Shown here: positions 9,153-18,223 of the stretch, piece by piece
Layout: each line of letters begins with the position of its first letter
Position numbering within the stretch: position 1 is the stretch's first letter
Origin: Bacteroidales bacterium
Lineage (GTDB): Bacteria; Bacteroidota; Bacteroidia; Bacteroidales; WCHB1-69
Direction: 5' to 3'
Length of the DNA stretch: 64,000 nt
NCBI GenBank assembly: GCA_017554325.1
Contig: JAFZIP010000008.1
Location: 1-64,000, forward strand
Translations under genes and position numbers: made by a program
The notes under the pieces: generated by a model
What the model was told of the DNA's origin: nothing
The model's database searches: none
What the model saw: only the letters and a program-made list of their open reading frames with translations

Positions 9153-10169
9153 ATGAAAAAAATTAGCATTATAGTGTTACTCATTACCGCATTTTTAGCG
9201 GGAAATGCTCAGGAACCTATTATTAAACACAAAAAGAAACAGAATGCGGGCACGACCGATGTTGTCACTCCGCAAAATGTTGAAGCAACTCCCAGCGCTG
9301 AAGCTACCCCCAATGCTACCGAAAATCAAAACGTAACACCTATCAAACATGATAAAGATGCCAACAACGGTAGTTCATCTATTTCTGAACATTCTCTTCT
9401 GAAACCTGCCATTGATAACGCGTTCCTTATCGTGAAAGCCAATTATAATGTTCGTGATAAAGAAAGTGGCAGCAATATTTCCGGAAATGATTTCTTTGGT
9501 ACTGTTTATAGCGTTATTCCACTCCTGCCCTATGGGTTTGGAGTGGATAACCGTTTCCTGAAACCTTGGAAATTCGATTCCAAGTTTGATTCAGGCAAAT
9601 ATGGCGACGATATGGTGTCTGTTGATAATAGAGAGTATAGAAGACTCAACAATGCCGCTTTTGTGCCATATAACTTGAACCAAACGCAGAGTCAGGAACT
9701 TGCTTCTGGATTCTATCATGTAAAAGATAGCACTTTCCACAACCACGGGTTGCAAGTTGAGATTGACAATGGCATTAAATCCGGATACATGGTTTGGTTT
9801 AGAGTTGATCCGGAAAATGGAACGACAAGTTATTCCATTGTTCCTACCAAGATCACTTTCAATGAGAACAGCATTTTCAATGTGAAGCAACCTTCCGAAC
9901 CGGAAACGGTGATAGGAGGCGCTTTCATCAACCTGTCTGCCAACGAACCGGGTTGTCTTCGTCTCAACCTGATGGCCATTGCCCGTATTGATCCTTACGG
10001 AGGCCAGAAATGGGAACTGGTGAAAATGCAAAATCACCCCAATACGCCTGATGGCGCTCAGTCTGCATCGTCCAATCAGAAGGTGGGAAAATCGGAAACA
10101 TCAGGTTCCGACGACTCCATTATTCCGGAACAGGACGATAACAAGAGTAAAAAGAAAGGGAAAAAATAA
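9153..10169 (+). CDS. Exported protein of unknown function in the kinase operon
   Basis: 338 residues. The signal peptide MKKISIIVLLITAFLAGNAQ is clearly related to that of the preceding protease gene, also at the DNA level, pointing to a shared origin of the 5' ends. After a low-complexity Thr/Asn/Ala stretch (about 30-70), a domain of about 220 residues follows (starting NAFLIVKANYNVRDK) that I do not recognise. The C-terminus is a polar tail ending in a Lys-rich run. It lies 11 bases after the protease gene and 78 bases before the phosphatase. It could be a substrate or regulator of the protease; nothing in the sequence decides this. Confidence 0.6.
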   Translation: MKKISIIVLLITAFLAGNAQEPIIKHKKKQNAGTTDVVTPQNVEATPSAEATPNATENQNVTPIKHDKDANNGSSSISEHSLLKPAIDNAFLIVKANYNVRDKESGSNISGNDFFGTVYSVIPLLPYGFGVDNRFLKPWKFDSKFDSGKYGDDMVSVDNREYRRLNNAAFVPYNLNQTQSQELASGFYHVKDSTFHNHGLQVEIDNGIKSGYMVWFRVDPENGTTSYSIVPTKITFNENSIFNVKQPSEPETVIGGAFINLSANEPGCLRLNLMAIARIDPYGGQKWELVKMQNHPNTPDGAQSASSNQKVGKSETSGSDDSIIPEQDDNKSKKKGKK

Positions 10170-10176
10170 GACGAAT

Positions 10177-10199
10177 ATGGATTGGGAATACCAATCCAT
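10177..10199. other. Perfect 9-bp inverted repeat in the operon gap
   Basis: Arms atggattgg (10177-10185) and ccaatccat (10191-10199) around a 5-base loop, in the 78-bp gap before the phosphatase gene. No T-run follows directly, so it is not a classical terminator; it may be an mRNA processing or stability hairpin. I see no TAnnTTTG element here. Confidence 0.5.
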
Positions 10200-10247
10200 G
10201 TTGAACTGGACAGTTTCTTTTAAGGACTTAATGTACAGAAATAGATA

Positions 10248-11822
10248 ATGAGTAAAGAGACTAATCTGACTATTGCCGCTCAGTGCGACAGGGCGGCCCG
10301 TGACGGCGCCAACGAGGACAACTGCCTCGTGATGTCGGAAGTGGGTTGTGCCAACCCGTCTGTGAATCATTTTGGAGATGTGACTGCTGAGTCACTCTCC
10401 AAAATGATCCCCCTGCGGGGTAAGGGATGTTTGTTAGTGGTGGCTGATGGCATGGGAGGCATGAATGCCGGCGAGGTGGCCTCCCAGATTGCTGTGACCA
10501 CCATAGCCAAATGTTTCAGTGAAGAGAATATGAAGAACCTTGAGATGACGGAACCCGCCATCAAGAAGTTTATTCGCAAAACCATAGTTTCCGCTGATGA
10601 TGCCATTAAAAAAGCCGCTGCCAAAGACAAGGAAAAGGATGGCATGGGTACCACAGTGGCTTTGCTATGGATTCTCGCCAACAACACTGCCTATTACGCA
10701 TGGTGCGGAGATAGCAGAATCTACACCTATTCTCCAAATCAAGGGCTGAGGATGCTTTCACATGACCACTCATACGTCATGGAGGTGTTGCACCTGTGCG
10801 AGGAGGATGCCTTTGTGCATCCCAACAACAACATTATTACCCGCAGTCTCGGCAATCCGGCTGAGAAGGCGAATCCGGAAATTGAGGGACCAATTCAACT
10901 CTATCAGAACGATTTGTTCCTGTTATGCAGTGATGGCTTGTGCGGCGTGCTTCCAACCAGAGAAATGGAAGGCGTTCCGTACAATATCGAGGATGTTATC
11001 AAAGAAAGCATTCCCGATGCCGACCACCTGAAAGAGGGTATCGAGGCACTTTGGACCGCTGCAGCTGCTGCCGGTTGGCACGATAATGTCACAACCTTGC
11101 TCTGTCAGGTTAAAAGTGGTCCGGAAAGACCGGAAATCAAAAGCAAGGTGATGAGGACAAGCAAGAACCCTCAAGAACTTCTTCAGTCTTCCAAATCTTC
11201 TTCCAAACCATCTCCTCAACCATCACCTCATTCATCTCCTCAACCATCACCTCATTCATCTTCACAACCATCACCTCAAGCTTCTCCCCGAAGGTCTCGC
11301 AAAGGACAAACCCGTTGGATGGATACAGCGATTGCTCTGTTGGCTGTAGTCTTGGTGCTTGGAGGTGGACTTACGTTTTTTTATTTAAAAAGCAATCATC
11401 CCAAAACGGAGATTGAGACGCAAACGCAGGATTCGACCGTTCCAGCTAGCCCCCGTGATGCCAGATCCAATGTAAGGGCAACAAAGACGACAGCCCCAGT
11501 TCCCACTGCTCCGAAACAAGGTGGTCAGGCTGCGAAATCCGGAGATGTGGTCAAGGCGAATAATACAGTAGCCTCCACTACCTCAGATGTTGCTACGAAT
11601 CAATCTTCGAGTGCATCAACAGCTCCGCAATCAGTTTCCAATCATTCAAGTGTCTCAAGTAATGGTTCTATTGTTAAAAAGCGTAATAATAAAACTGATG
11701 GAGAAAGTGGATCAATCCGCGATAATAAGAATAATACTAGATCTTCTTTAGAGCAGGCAAGACGAAACAGAGAACAAGGGAATTCACAGATAGAGATAGA
11801 TACAAGTGGGAAAAGTCACTGA
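10248..11822 (+). CDS. PP2C-family protein phosphatase with membrane anchor
   Basis: 524 residues. PP2C domain about 5-290 with the full metal-site set: ANEDN (21-25), ADGMGG (D67), GMGTT, CGDSR, SHDHS, TRSLG, CSDG (D229) and HDNVT (D279), so it should be an active Mn/Mg-dependent Ser/Thr phosphatase. A Pro/Ser/His-rich linker (about 320-345) leads to one transmembrane helix (about 360-381) and a 140-residue low-complexity periplasmic tail. It is the obvious opponent of the kinases on both sides. Most bacterial PP2C proteins in such clusters are soluble, so the anchored form fits a membrane-bound complex. The ATG at 10248 gives the expected PP2C N-terminus. Confidence 0.93.
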   Translation: MSKETNLTIAAQCDRAARDGANEDNCLVMSEVGCANPSVNHFGDVTAESLSKMIPLRGKGCLLVVADGMGGMNAGEVASQIAVTTIAKCFSEENMKNLEMTEPAIKKFIRKTIVSADDAIKKAAAKDKEKDGMGTTVALLWILANNTAYYAWCGDSRIYTYSPNQGLRMLSHDHSYVMEVLHLCEEDAFVHPNNNIITRSLGNPAEKANPEIEGPIQLYQNDLFLLCSDGLCGVLPTREMEGVPYNIEDVIKESIPDADHLKEGIEALWTAAAAAGWHDNVTTLLCQVKSGPERPEIKSKVMRTSKNPQELLQSSKSSSKPSPQPSPHSSPQPSPHSSSQPSPQASPRRSRKGQTRWMDTAIALLAVVLVLGGGLTFFYLKSNHPKTEIETQTQDSTVPASPRDARSNVRATKTTAPVPTAPKQGGQAAKSGDVVKANNTVASTTSDVATNQSSSASTAPQSVSNHSSVSSNGSIVKKRNNKTDGESGSIRDNKNNTRSSLEQARRNREQGNSQIEIDTSGKSH

Positions 11823-11861
11823 GTATTAAGGTTGCAGAATCATTTTTTTACAGAAACTGAT

Positions 11862-13094
11862 ATGGCTCGATTGCAAGAAGGATATTTTTTTGACGAACGC
11901 TACAAGTTGATACGAAAACTTGGCGAAGGCGGATACTCTGAAGTATGGCTGGTGGACGACACCCAACTTCGTATGGAGTCGGTGTTGAAAATCTTCTTGC
12001 CTTCCGCTAAATTGGATGATAATTCGGTGAACCTGTTCATTAAGGAGTTTAAGTTGGTTCACAATCTGAATCATCCAAATTTGTTGAAATATGACTATTT
12101 TGGTATATGTGTGGGGTATCCGTATTTGGTGATGCCATACTATCAAGATGGTTCTGCCGAAGACATTTTAGGCAAATGTAACGAGCAAAGGGCATGGCGG
12201 TTCCTACAAGATGTGTCAGCAGGACTCGCCTGCCTCCATAGACAAAATATTATCCATCAGGATATTAAGCCTGCCAATGTACTATTGGATGGTTCTAATT
12301 TCGTGATTACAGATTTCGGCATCAGTGCCAAAATGAGTAATTTATTGGAGAATGCCAATGGCTCACAGTTTGTTCAGGGTACTCGGCCTTATATGCCACC
12401 TGAAAAATTCAGCGCCACTCCACAACTGAGTATAGAAAATGATATTTGGTCATTAGGTGCATCCCTGTATGAACTGTTGACAGGGCGGCTTCCATTTGGC
12501 TCAAGGGGCGGAGAAGATCAAGTGTCGGAGCACACATACCTCTCGTTTCCAGCAGGATTCTCTCATGAGTTGCAGAACGTTGTTCAACGTTGCCTGATGA
12601 AAAATCCTGCATATCGTCCAACTGCAAAAGAGCTGGAAATGATAGCTGCAAACCAATTGCAACAATTATACGAGCCCAAACCAGTATTCAAACCAGAACC
12701 CAAACCACAACGGCCTCCGGTATATCCGCCGATGCCCAAAGCAGATAGAAGCTTCATGCCGTGGCTGATGGCTGTGGTTGGCGTTGTTGGCATTGCGGTG
12801 GTCGTTTTTGTTGTCTGGGCTATTTTTTCGAAAGAACCGGAGGAGAGGATTCCTGAAAATCCTCCAAAGGAAGAAATAATGGTGAAAGAAGATCCCGTAC
12901 AGAAAAAAACAGAAAAACCATTACCCCAACCACCCAAACGTGTTCCCAGTGTTAATAAAATACATAATGTTGAAACAAATATCAATAACAATAATAACCG
13001 CCGTAAACATGAACAGAATTTAGTACCATTTGAGGACAACCAATTGTTGAATGATGAACAACATCAATCCAGTTCGAATTTGATGTATGAATAA
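11862..13094 (+). CDS. Membrane-anchored Ser/Thr protein kinase (HQD type), copy 1
   Basis: 410 residues from the ATG at 11862, chosen because MARLQEGYFFDERYKL aligns with MSRLQKDYLFDGRYKL of the next gene; the TTG at 11832 is rejected. Kinase domain about 10-265: GEGGYS loop, K43, catalytic loop HQDIKPAN with D134, DFG D151, and MPPEK. The Arg of HRD is Gln, so it is a non-RD kinase and probably not switched by activation-loop phosphorylation. A proline-rich linker, a transmembrane helix (about 299-322) and an Asn/charged periplasmic tail of about 88 residues follow. It has no PASTA repeats. Confidence 0.92.
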   Translation: MARLQEGYFFDERYKLIRKLGEGGYSEVWLVDDTQLRMESVLKIFLPSAKLDDNSVNLFIKEFKLVHNLNHPNLLKYDYFGICVGYPYLVMPYYQDGSAEDILGKCNEQRAWRFLQDVSAGLACLHRQNIIHQDIKPANVLLDGSNFVITDFGISAKMSNLLENANGSQFVQGTRPYMPPEKFSATPQLSIENDIWSLGASLYELLTGRLPFGSRGGEDQVSEHTYLSFPAGFSHELQNVVQRCLMKNPAYRPTAKELEMIAANQLQQLYEPKPVFKPEPKPQRPPVYPPMPKADRSFMPWLMAVVGVVGIAVVVFVVWAIFSKEPEERIPENPPKEEIMVKEDPVQKKTEKPLPQPPKRVPSVNKIHNVETNINNNNNRRKHEQNLVPFEDNQLLNDEQHQSSSNLMYE

Positions 13095-13135
13095 CCTAAA
13101 TATTACGCGATAAGAGGATTTAATTAAACTATTTT

Positions 13136-14530
13136 ATGTCAAGATTACAGAAAGATTACTTGTTTGATGGCCGCTACAAACTGTTGAAGAAATTAGGAGA
13201 AGGCGGTTTTTCGGAGGTCTGGCTTGTGGAAGATACCTCCGCCCAACTGACCCTGGTACTGAAGGTGTTCCTGCCCACTGCACAATTGGATGAGTCGGGT
13301 ATAGAGATGTTCCGTCAGGAATTTGCATTGGTATATAATCTGAACCATCCCAATCTATTAAAATACACCTATTTCGGTGTCTGCGTGGGACACCCTTATC
13401 TGGTAATGCCCTACTATAATTCAGGCTCTGCGGAGGATCTGCTCGGCAATTGCACCGAACGCAAGGCGTGGCAATTCCTCCACGATGTGGCATCAGGCCT
13501 GGCCTGCATGCACGAGCACCAGCCGCCTATCATTCACCAGGACATCAAACCCGCCAATGTGCTGTTGGACGGTAGTAGCTATATTATCACCGATTTCGGC
13601 ATCAGCTCCAATGTACGGCACATGCTGGGCGAAGGGGGTGAAGGAAAATCTACTGTCCAGGGCACGCGGCCGTACATGCCGCCCGAGAAGTTCCAGCGGA
13701 ACCAGATCCCCTTGGTGGCCAGTGATATTTGGGCGCTGGGTGCATCACTTTACGAGATGATCACCGGCCGGCTGCCGTTTGGCGGCAAGGGCGGCGAAGC
13801 CCAACTCGCAGGCGAGGAAATACCGCCGCTGCCATCCAACTACTCTGAGGACCTGAAAGAGATTATCATGCAGTGTCTTGCTCCCATGCCGGGTGAAAGA
13901 CCTTTCGCCTCCGATTTGGAACGCTTCGCAGCTGAGCATCTGGCACAGATACCATACACGTCAGGCTCCATACACCCTTCGAATGGTCCTTTCAATAGCT
14001 CTTCCATTCATGTCAAAAGCCAGTATGGGGTCAATCAGCAATCTCCTGCGCCCTCCACTAAGCCTAAGAAGAACATGATTATCGGAATCGCAGCCGGAGC
14101 ATGTGTTTTTGTCGCTGTTTTGATCATTGTTTTGTTCAGCGTCCTGGGCAAAAGCTCAAAGAAGAATCAATACGAAAATGCTGTGGCTTTCTACCGTCGC
14201 GGTGCACAATCGTATCAGCAGGGTGTGAATAACACGCAAGGGCAACTCGCCAAGTTCAGCCGTGCCATTGTTTTGTTCGATAGCGCTCAATCCTGCAATA
14301 ATGCCGAGTTCCGCGAATCCGTATATATGGACAGCATCAATACGATGCGCGGACAAATGTATGACTATTGTCTTACTGAAGCCAAGAAGAATTACTCAGG
14401 CGCTTTTCTTGAAAACGGCTTGCGTCAAAATGTACTTAACTATCTGAAATTCGCAAAAAGTATCAACAATACCAATGAGGTTAATACTCTCATTGACTCC
14501 ATACAGTATATTTACATACCTGAAGATTAA
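13136..14530 (+). CDS. Membrane-anchored Ser/Thr protein kinase (HQD type), copy 2
   Basis: 464 residues, paralogue of the preceding kinase over the whole catalytic domain (K43, HQDIKPAN with D136, DFGIS, MPPEK). After a linker and a transmembrane helix (about 314-338) the periplasmic part is different: about 125 residues, mostly helical, with a TPR-like start (YENAVAFYRRGAQSYQQG). Two kinases with the same catalytic type but different periplasmic parts suggest two sensors feeding one pathway, or a heterodimer. It begins 41 bases after copy 1. Confidence 0.92.
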   Translation: MSRLQKDYLFDGRYKLLKKLGEGGFSEVWLVEDTSAQLTLVLKVFLPTAQLDESGIEMFRQEFALVYNLNHPNLLKYTYFGVCVGHPYLVMPYYNSGSAEDLLGNCTERKAWQFLHDVASGLACMHEHQPPIIHQDIKPANVLLDGSSYIITDFGISSNVRHMLGEGGEGKSTVQGTRPYMPPEKFQRNQIPLVASDIWALGASLYEMITGRLPFGGKGGEAQLAGEEIPPLPSNYSEDLKEIIMQCLAPMPGERPFASDLERFAAEHLAQIPYTSGSIHPSNGPFNSSSIHVKSQYGVNQQSPAPSTKPKKNMIIGIAAGACVFVAVLIIVLFSVLGKSSKKNQYENAVAFYRRGAQSYQQGVNNTQGQLAKFSRAIVLFDSAQSCNNAEFRESVYMDSINTMRGQMYDYCLTEAKKNYSGAFLENGLRQNVLNYLKFAKSINNTNEVNTLIDSIQYIYIPED

Positions 14531-14545
14531 CGAATATTAGATTAT

Positions 14546-16426
14546 ATGAAGAAAATTGCTATTATTTTGCTGATGGCGTTATGTGTGCCATTATGCACAG
14601 TTTACGCCCAAGATTGCTCTGACCGCATCCAGTCGGCGGGTAAGTTGTATGACAAGTATAAAAAATCAAAGGATAAAAAGCAATTGGACGAGGCTCGCAA
14701 GCAGTTGATGTACATTGTCAACACGCCGGGCAATCCTGAAAAATGTCGGAAGGAAGCAGCCAACATGTTGAAGACCTTCAAACCGGTTATCGCCACCAAG
14801 ACCAAGAGCAATGTGGATATTGCTCCTATCGTGGTGAAGGTGGATACGGTCGTCAATATTGAAAGTATTGTCAATGTCCTGGTTAAACATGACTCCATGA
14901 AGGTGAAGCGTTTCTATGAATCCGAATCTGCAGCCATGGCGTGTGCCCAGCAGAAGGATTACGAGTGCGCAATCGACCAGTACCAGACCGCAGTTGGGTA
15001 TGGTAAGGAGTTGAGTATGGGTGAGGAGGTCATCCGGGTCTTCGAGTCGAAAATCGAGCGTAACAAGCAGCTGCAGTTCAACATGCTGCTGGATGAGGCC
15101 AAACAGTTGGAGAATTCCCTTGAGATAGCGCGTGCCATCACCGCGTACGAGAGGGCCATGAGATATGGTGTGGAGAACAGCATTCTCAACGAGGCCACGA
15201 TCACGAACTTGGAGGACAAAATCAGTTATCTCCAATCGGTGCAGCAAATGTTCGAGTTTGTGGAACAGGCCGATGAGTTCTATCGCGCCGAGGAGTGGGC
15301 AATGGCCAAGGATGAGCTGGATATGGCTATTGAGTTGTCAGATTCACTGGAGTGGAGGAAAGGTACCATCCACTGGATTCATCGCCGGGACACGATAGAA
15401 CGCATCATCACTGCAGGTGAAAATATCTTTGATTACAAATCATTGGCCGATAATAGCAAAGAATACGAACAGCTTCGTCCCCGGTTGGCCGAAGTTGTTC
15501 AAACCGCGTTGCTTCGTTTGCATAATGTGCCTAACGACACCCTGACCATTGAATTCCTGGTTTATCCGGACGGTAAGATGGGAACTGAAGTATCGCAAAG
15601 AGGTCCAGAGGACCTTGTGATGCAGAGCACCGTCAAGTCGGAGATAGAAAAATCCTCCCTCCGGCTGTCCGCACCGAGATATTACGGCAAAGCCGTCACG
15701 GCAAAAGCTACCTATCATTTTGTCGTAGAGGTGCAGAGCGAAATCGTCAAGGTCTCCCGAAGAAGTATCAGGCGGGTAATCAAGGTTGATCCTTTGATTT
15801 TAAGCGTGAACCAAGTTGCCGACTTTCTCCAGAAGACTGAAGATACTGTGCGTGCAGAGTTGTTGCCTCCTGGATGCAGACCATTCCTCTATGGCAACTT
15901 TTTCATGAACAATACCGTGGTGACGGTGGACAACAAAACGAGATCAGGCTTTGATTTGGTCAAGTACAGGGGTAAAGGCGGCCCTGCCAACGCTTTGCTT
16001 TCCATGGTTGTGCCCGGATTGGGCCGCCATCGTGTGACGTACGGGAAAAAGTTGGGCATAGGCACAACCCTGTGCTTCTTCGGCTCTTTGGGCGCGTCAA
16101 TCGGATTGCGGTATTGGTCGCTGCAAAATAACCCGAACAATACGAATAACAATATGGATTGGAAGTCGTTTTTCAATGTTGGCAAGTATGATTTCCAATC
16201 ATTCGAAAACATTAACCAGGGAAAGGCGAAAATGGCTTGTTACTATGGCTCATACGCGTTGGCAGGCATTGCAGCCGTCATCTACGTGAGCGATGTCGTG
16301 TACACGCTTGTACGCGGTTCCGTGAATGTTTCTCGCCAAAGAAAGTATAAGAAATGGTCCATCGGCGTGTTCTATGAACCCGCGACTAAAACGCCTATTC
16401 TGCAATACAATTATAAAATCAAGTAG
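14546..16426 (+). CDS. Exported helical-repeat protein with C-terminal membrane segments (DUF5683-like)
   Basis: 626 residues. Signal peptide MKKIAIILLMALCVPLCTVYAQ, then a 60-residue module (CSDRIQSAGKLYDKYKKSKD to about residue 78) that recurs in the next gene. Residues about 110-290 are helical repeats of TPR type. Around 320-400 is a beta-alpha stretch (TLTIEFLVYPDGKMG) that resembles a TonB C-terminal domain, a weak match. The C-terminus has a PGLG-containing region and two hydrophobic helices (LCFFGSLGASIGL and YALAGIAAVIYVSDVVYTLV) like DUF5683 proteins. It may bridge periplasm and membrane and interact with the kinase periplasmic tails. Confidence 0.7.
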   Translation: MKKIAIILLMALCVPLCTVYAQDCSDRIQSAGKLYDKYKKSKDKKQLDEARKQLMYIVNTPGNPEKCRKEAANMLKTFKPVIATKTKSNVDIAPIVVKVDTVVNIESIVNVLVKHDSMKVKRFYESESAAMACAQQKDYECAIDQYQTAVGYGKELSMGEEVIRVFESKIERNKQLQFNMLLDEAKQLENSLEIARAITAYERAMRYGVENSILNEATITNLEDKISYLQSVQQMFEFVEQADEFYRAEEWAMAKDELDMAIELSDSLEWRKGTIHWIHRRDTIERIITAGENIFDYKSLADNSKEYEQLRPRLAEVVQTALLRLHNVPNDTLTIEFLVYPDGKMGTEVSQRGPEDLVMQSTVKSEIEKSSLRLSAPRYYGKAVTAKATYHFVVEVQSEIVKVSRRSIRRVIKVDPLILSVNQVADFLQKTEDTVRAELLPPGCRPFLYGNFFMNNTVVTVDNKTRSGFDLVKYRGKGGPANALLSMVVPGLGRHRVTYGKKLGIGTTLCFFGSLGASIGLRYWSLQNNPNNTNNNMDWKSFFNVGKYDFQSFENINQGKAKMACYYGSYALAGIAAVIYVSDVVYTLVRGSVNVSRQRKYKKWSIGVFYEPATKTPILQYNYKIK

Positions 16427-16479
16427 TTGTCACTCACTAATACTAATAATAACTGAATTTTTCCGGTTCGTTTACAAAT

Positions 16480-17412
16480 ATGAAGAAACTAGCTGTTGTT
16501 CTGTTGCTGGCATTATGTATGCCATTCTACTCAGTGTATGCCCAAGAATGTTCCGACCGCATCCAGTCGGCGGGCAAGATGTATGACAGGTACAAAAAAA
16601 CAAAGGATGTGAAACAATTGGAGGCGGCGCGTGAAGTGTTGAATAACATCATCAATACTCCGAGCAATCCGGAAAAATGCCGTACGGCGGCGGCCAACAT
16701 GCTGAAGTCATTTCCGAAATCTTCGGCAACCGGTGGTGGCGGTAAGTCTGGAGGCTCATCCAGAGGCTCTTCCGGTGTTGTAGTATATAACAACAATTAC
16801 CAAGGGTCTGATTACATATTTGGTGCGGAAGTGGTTTTTGATGCAGATGGCGGTAATAGTTCGGATGTGCAGATAACCTGCCGGGATTGGATAGCTTCCG
16901 TTCCCGTCAAGGACTCGAGTTGGTTGTCGGTTTCGGAGGGGACCAATTATCTGGTAGTGCGCTGTGCACAGAATCTTACGAAGAAAGAAAGGAGTTGCGA
17001 GGTGGGTATTATTTGCGAAAACGGAACAAAAACCGGATTAATCACAGTTAGGCAGCTGCCAGTTGGAAGTCAGGCTAAATCCGGATCCCAAAGCGAGCGG
17101 GAAATCGTAGTGAAGATCACCTTTGAGGATTGGAAGACAACACCTGTTTTTGAGAATGTGGGGGGCATCTTCAAGGTGTTGGATGAAAACAAGAATCTGG
17201 GACTGCAGCTTGATATCCCCTTGTGCAAGAACCAATCCTGGTTTAAGAACCTGTTTGCTCCGTTGGTGGTCAACAAGCGAATCAAGAGGGTCACGGATTA
17301 TTTTGTCGCCTCAGGTGTTGAGCGAAGCCGGATTACCAAGAATATCACGTTGATTGAAAAGGGCAAAACCGGCGTGGATTGCAACTGTGCATACGCGAGA
17401 ATAGTGGAGTAA
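16480..17412 (+). CDS. Exported BACON-domain protein with OmpA-like C-terminus
   Basis: 310 residues. The N-terminal 80 residues (signal peptide and CSDRIQSAGKMYDRYKK module) are a paralogue of the same region in the previous gene. A Gly/Ser linker leads to a BACON-like beta-sandwich (about 110-190, with IASVPVKDSSWLSVS). The last 100 residues (VNKRIKRVTDYFVASGVERS and following) resemble an OmpA peptidoglycan-binding domain, although divergent. It is the last gene of the operon, followed 26 bases later by a strong terminator. A peptidoglycan- or glycan-binding sensor would fit, but this is inference. Confidence 0.7.
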   Translation: MKKLAVVLLLALCMPFYSVYAQECSDRIQSAGKMYDRYKKTKDVKQLEAAREVLNNIINTPSNPEKCRTAAANMLKSFPKSSATGGGGKSGGSSRGSSGVVVYNNNYQGSDYIFGAEVVFDADGGNSSDVQITCRDWIASVPVKDSSWLSVSEGTNYLVVRCAQNLTKKERSCEVGIICENGTKTGLITVRQLPVGSQAKSGSQSEREIVVKITFEDWKTTPVFENVGGIFKVLDENKNLGLQLDIPLCKNQSWFKNLFAPLVVNKRIKRVTDYFVASGVERSRITKNITLIEKGKTGVDCNCAYARIVE

Positions 17413-17438
17413 GGGGTACGGCTCTTGAATGATATCGG

Positions 17439-17475
17439 ATAGAACGGAAATTGATTTTCCGTTCTATTTTTTTAT
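17439..17475 (+). terminator. Rho-independent terminator ending the kinase operon
   Basis: A 12-bp stem, atagaacggaaa (17439-17450) with tttccgttctat (17456-17467), a 5-base loop and a following T-run. It marks the 3' end of the 1-17412 gene block. Confidence 0.9.
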
Positions 17476-17484
17476 TTTTTATTG

Positions 17485-17492
17485 TATTTTTG
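17485..17492 (+). promoter_or_regulatory. Promoter -7 element TAttTTTG
   Basis: Matches the Bacteroidota -7 consensus TAnnTTTG; T-rich sequence lies at the -33 position. It is placed directly after the operon terminator and about 70 bases before the ATG at 17561, so the next gene is an independent unit. Confidence 0.6.
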
Positions 17493-17560
17493 CAAAATTA
17501 AAATTAAATATAACGGGCGTGTTCCCCGTATCATAATCATAAACCAAAACAAATATAATC

Positions 17561-18184
17561 ATGAATGAAAGTATGTTGCCACAACAGGAATTGCCCACAT
17601 GGGCGGAATTGAAGACTATGATCCTCGCGCATTCGGAACAGATGCGGGAAACAGAGCGTCAGATGAGGGAACTGAACGAGGATACAAAACGCCAGATAAA
17701 AGAGATGCAGGAGAAAACCGACCGTCAGATGCGTGATACCGACAACAGGATGAAGGACCTGCAGGGCCTCTTCACCACCCAGTGGGAGAAGCTGGTGGAG
17801 GCGTTGTGTCGTCCAGCCGCCCTGAAGCTGTTCCGGGAGAAGGGGATCAAAATCGACCAGATATATCAGGAGGCACGGCATGACAAATATCTTGAAAACG
17901 AAATGGAAGTGGACGTCATCTTGTGCAACACCACCGAGGCAGTGGCCGTGGAAGTGAAAACCACCTGCAAGAAAAAGGATGTGGACTACTTCCTGAAGAA
18001 GATGCGGCAGTTCAAGAAAATCTTCCACCGTTTTGAAGACTGCACCGTGTATCCCGCCATTGCTGCATTGAAATTCGACAACAGCTCTGACATATACGCC
18101 CTCAAGAAGGGGCTCTTCGTGATGCGCGCCACGGGCGAGGGCGTCTTCAGCCTGACCGAACCCAAGGAAAGGGAATGCTTTTGA
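17561..18184 (+). CDS. Coiled-coil protein with PD-(D/E)XK nuclease-like domain (DUF3782-like)
   Basis: 207 residues. Residues about 25-75 are a charged coiled coil with repeated MRE/RQM motifs. The C-terminal 120 residues have the core of a restriction-endonuclease-like fold: E-V-D in NEMEVDVILC followed by A-V-E-V-K, the usual D-ExK site. This layout is common in Bacteroidota and cyanobacteria and its function is not known to me. It has its own promoter and is separated from the kinase operon by a terminator. No partner methylase is present. Confidence 0.7.
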   Translation: MNESMLPQQELPTWAELKTMILAHSEQMRETERQMRELNEDTKRQIKEMQEKTDRQMRDTDNRMKDLQGLFTTQWEKLVEALCRPAALKLFREKGIKIDQIYQEARHDKYLENEMEVDVILCNTTEAVAVEVKTTCKKKDVDYFLKKMRQFKKIFHRFEDCTVYPAIAALKFDNSSDIYALKKGLFVMRATGEGVFSLTEPKERECF

Positions 18185-18223
18185 GGCTCCGAATAGCTTG
18201 ATACTTAAGAATAATCATCGCAA

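Noticed and set aside
1..17480. Type VI secretion regulatory locus (PpkA/PppA/Fha)
   Set aside because: No secretion structural genes occur, and proteases and type IX substrates are present instead.
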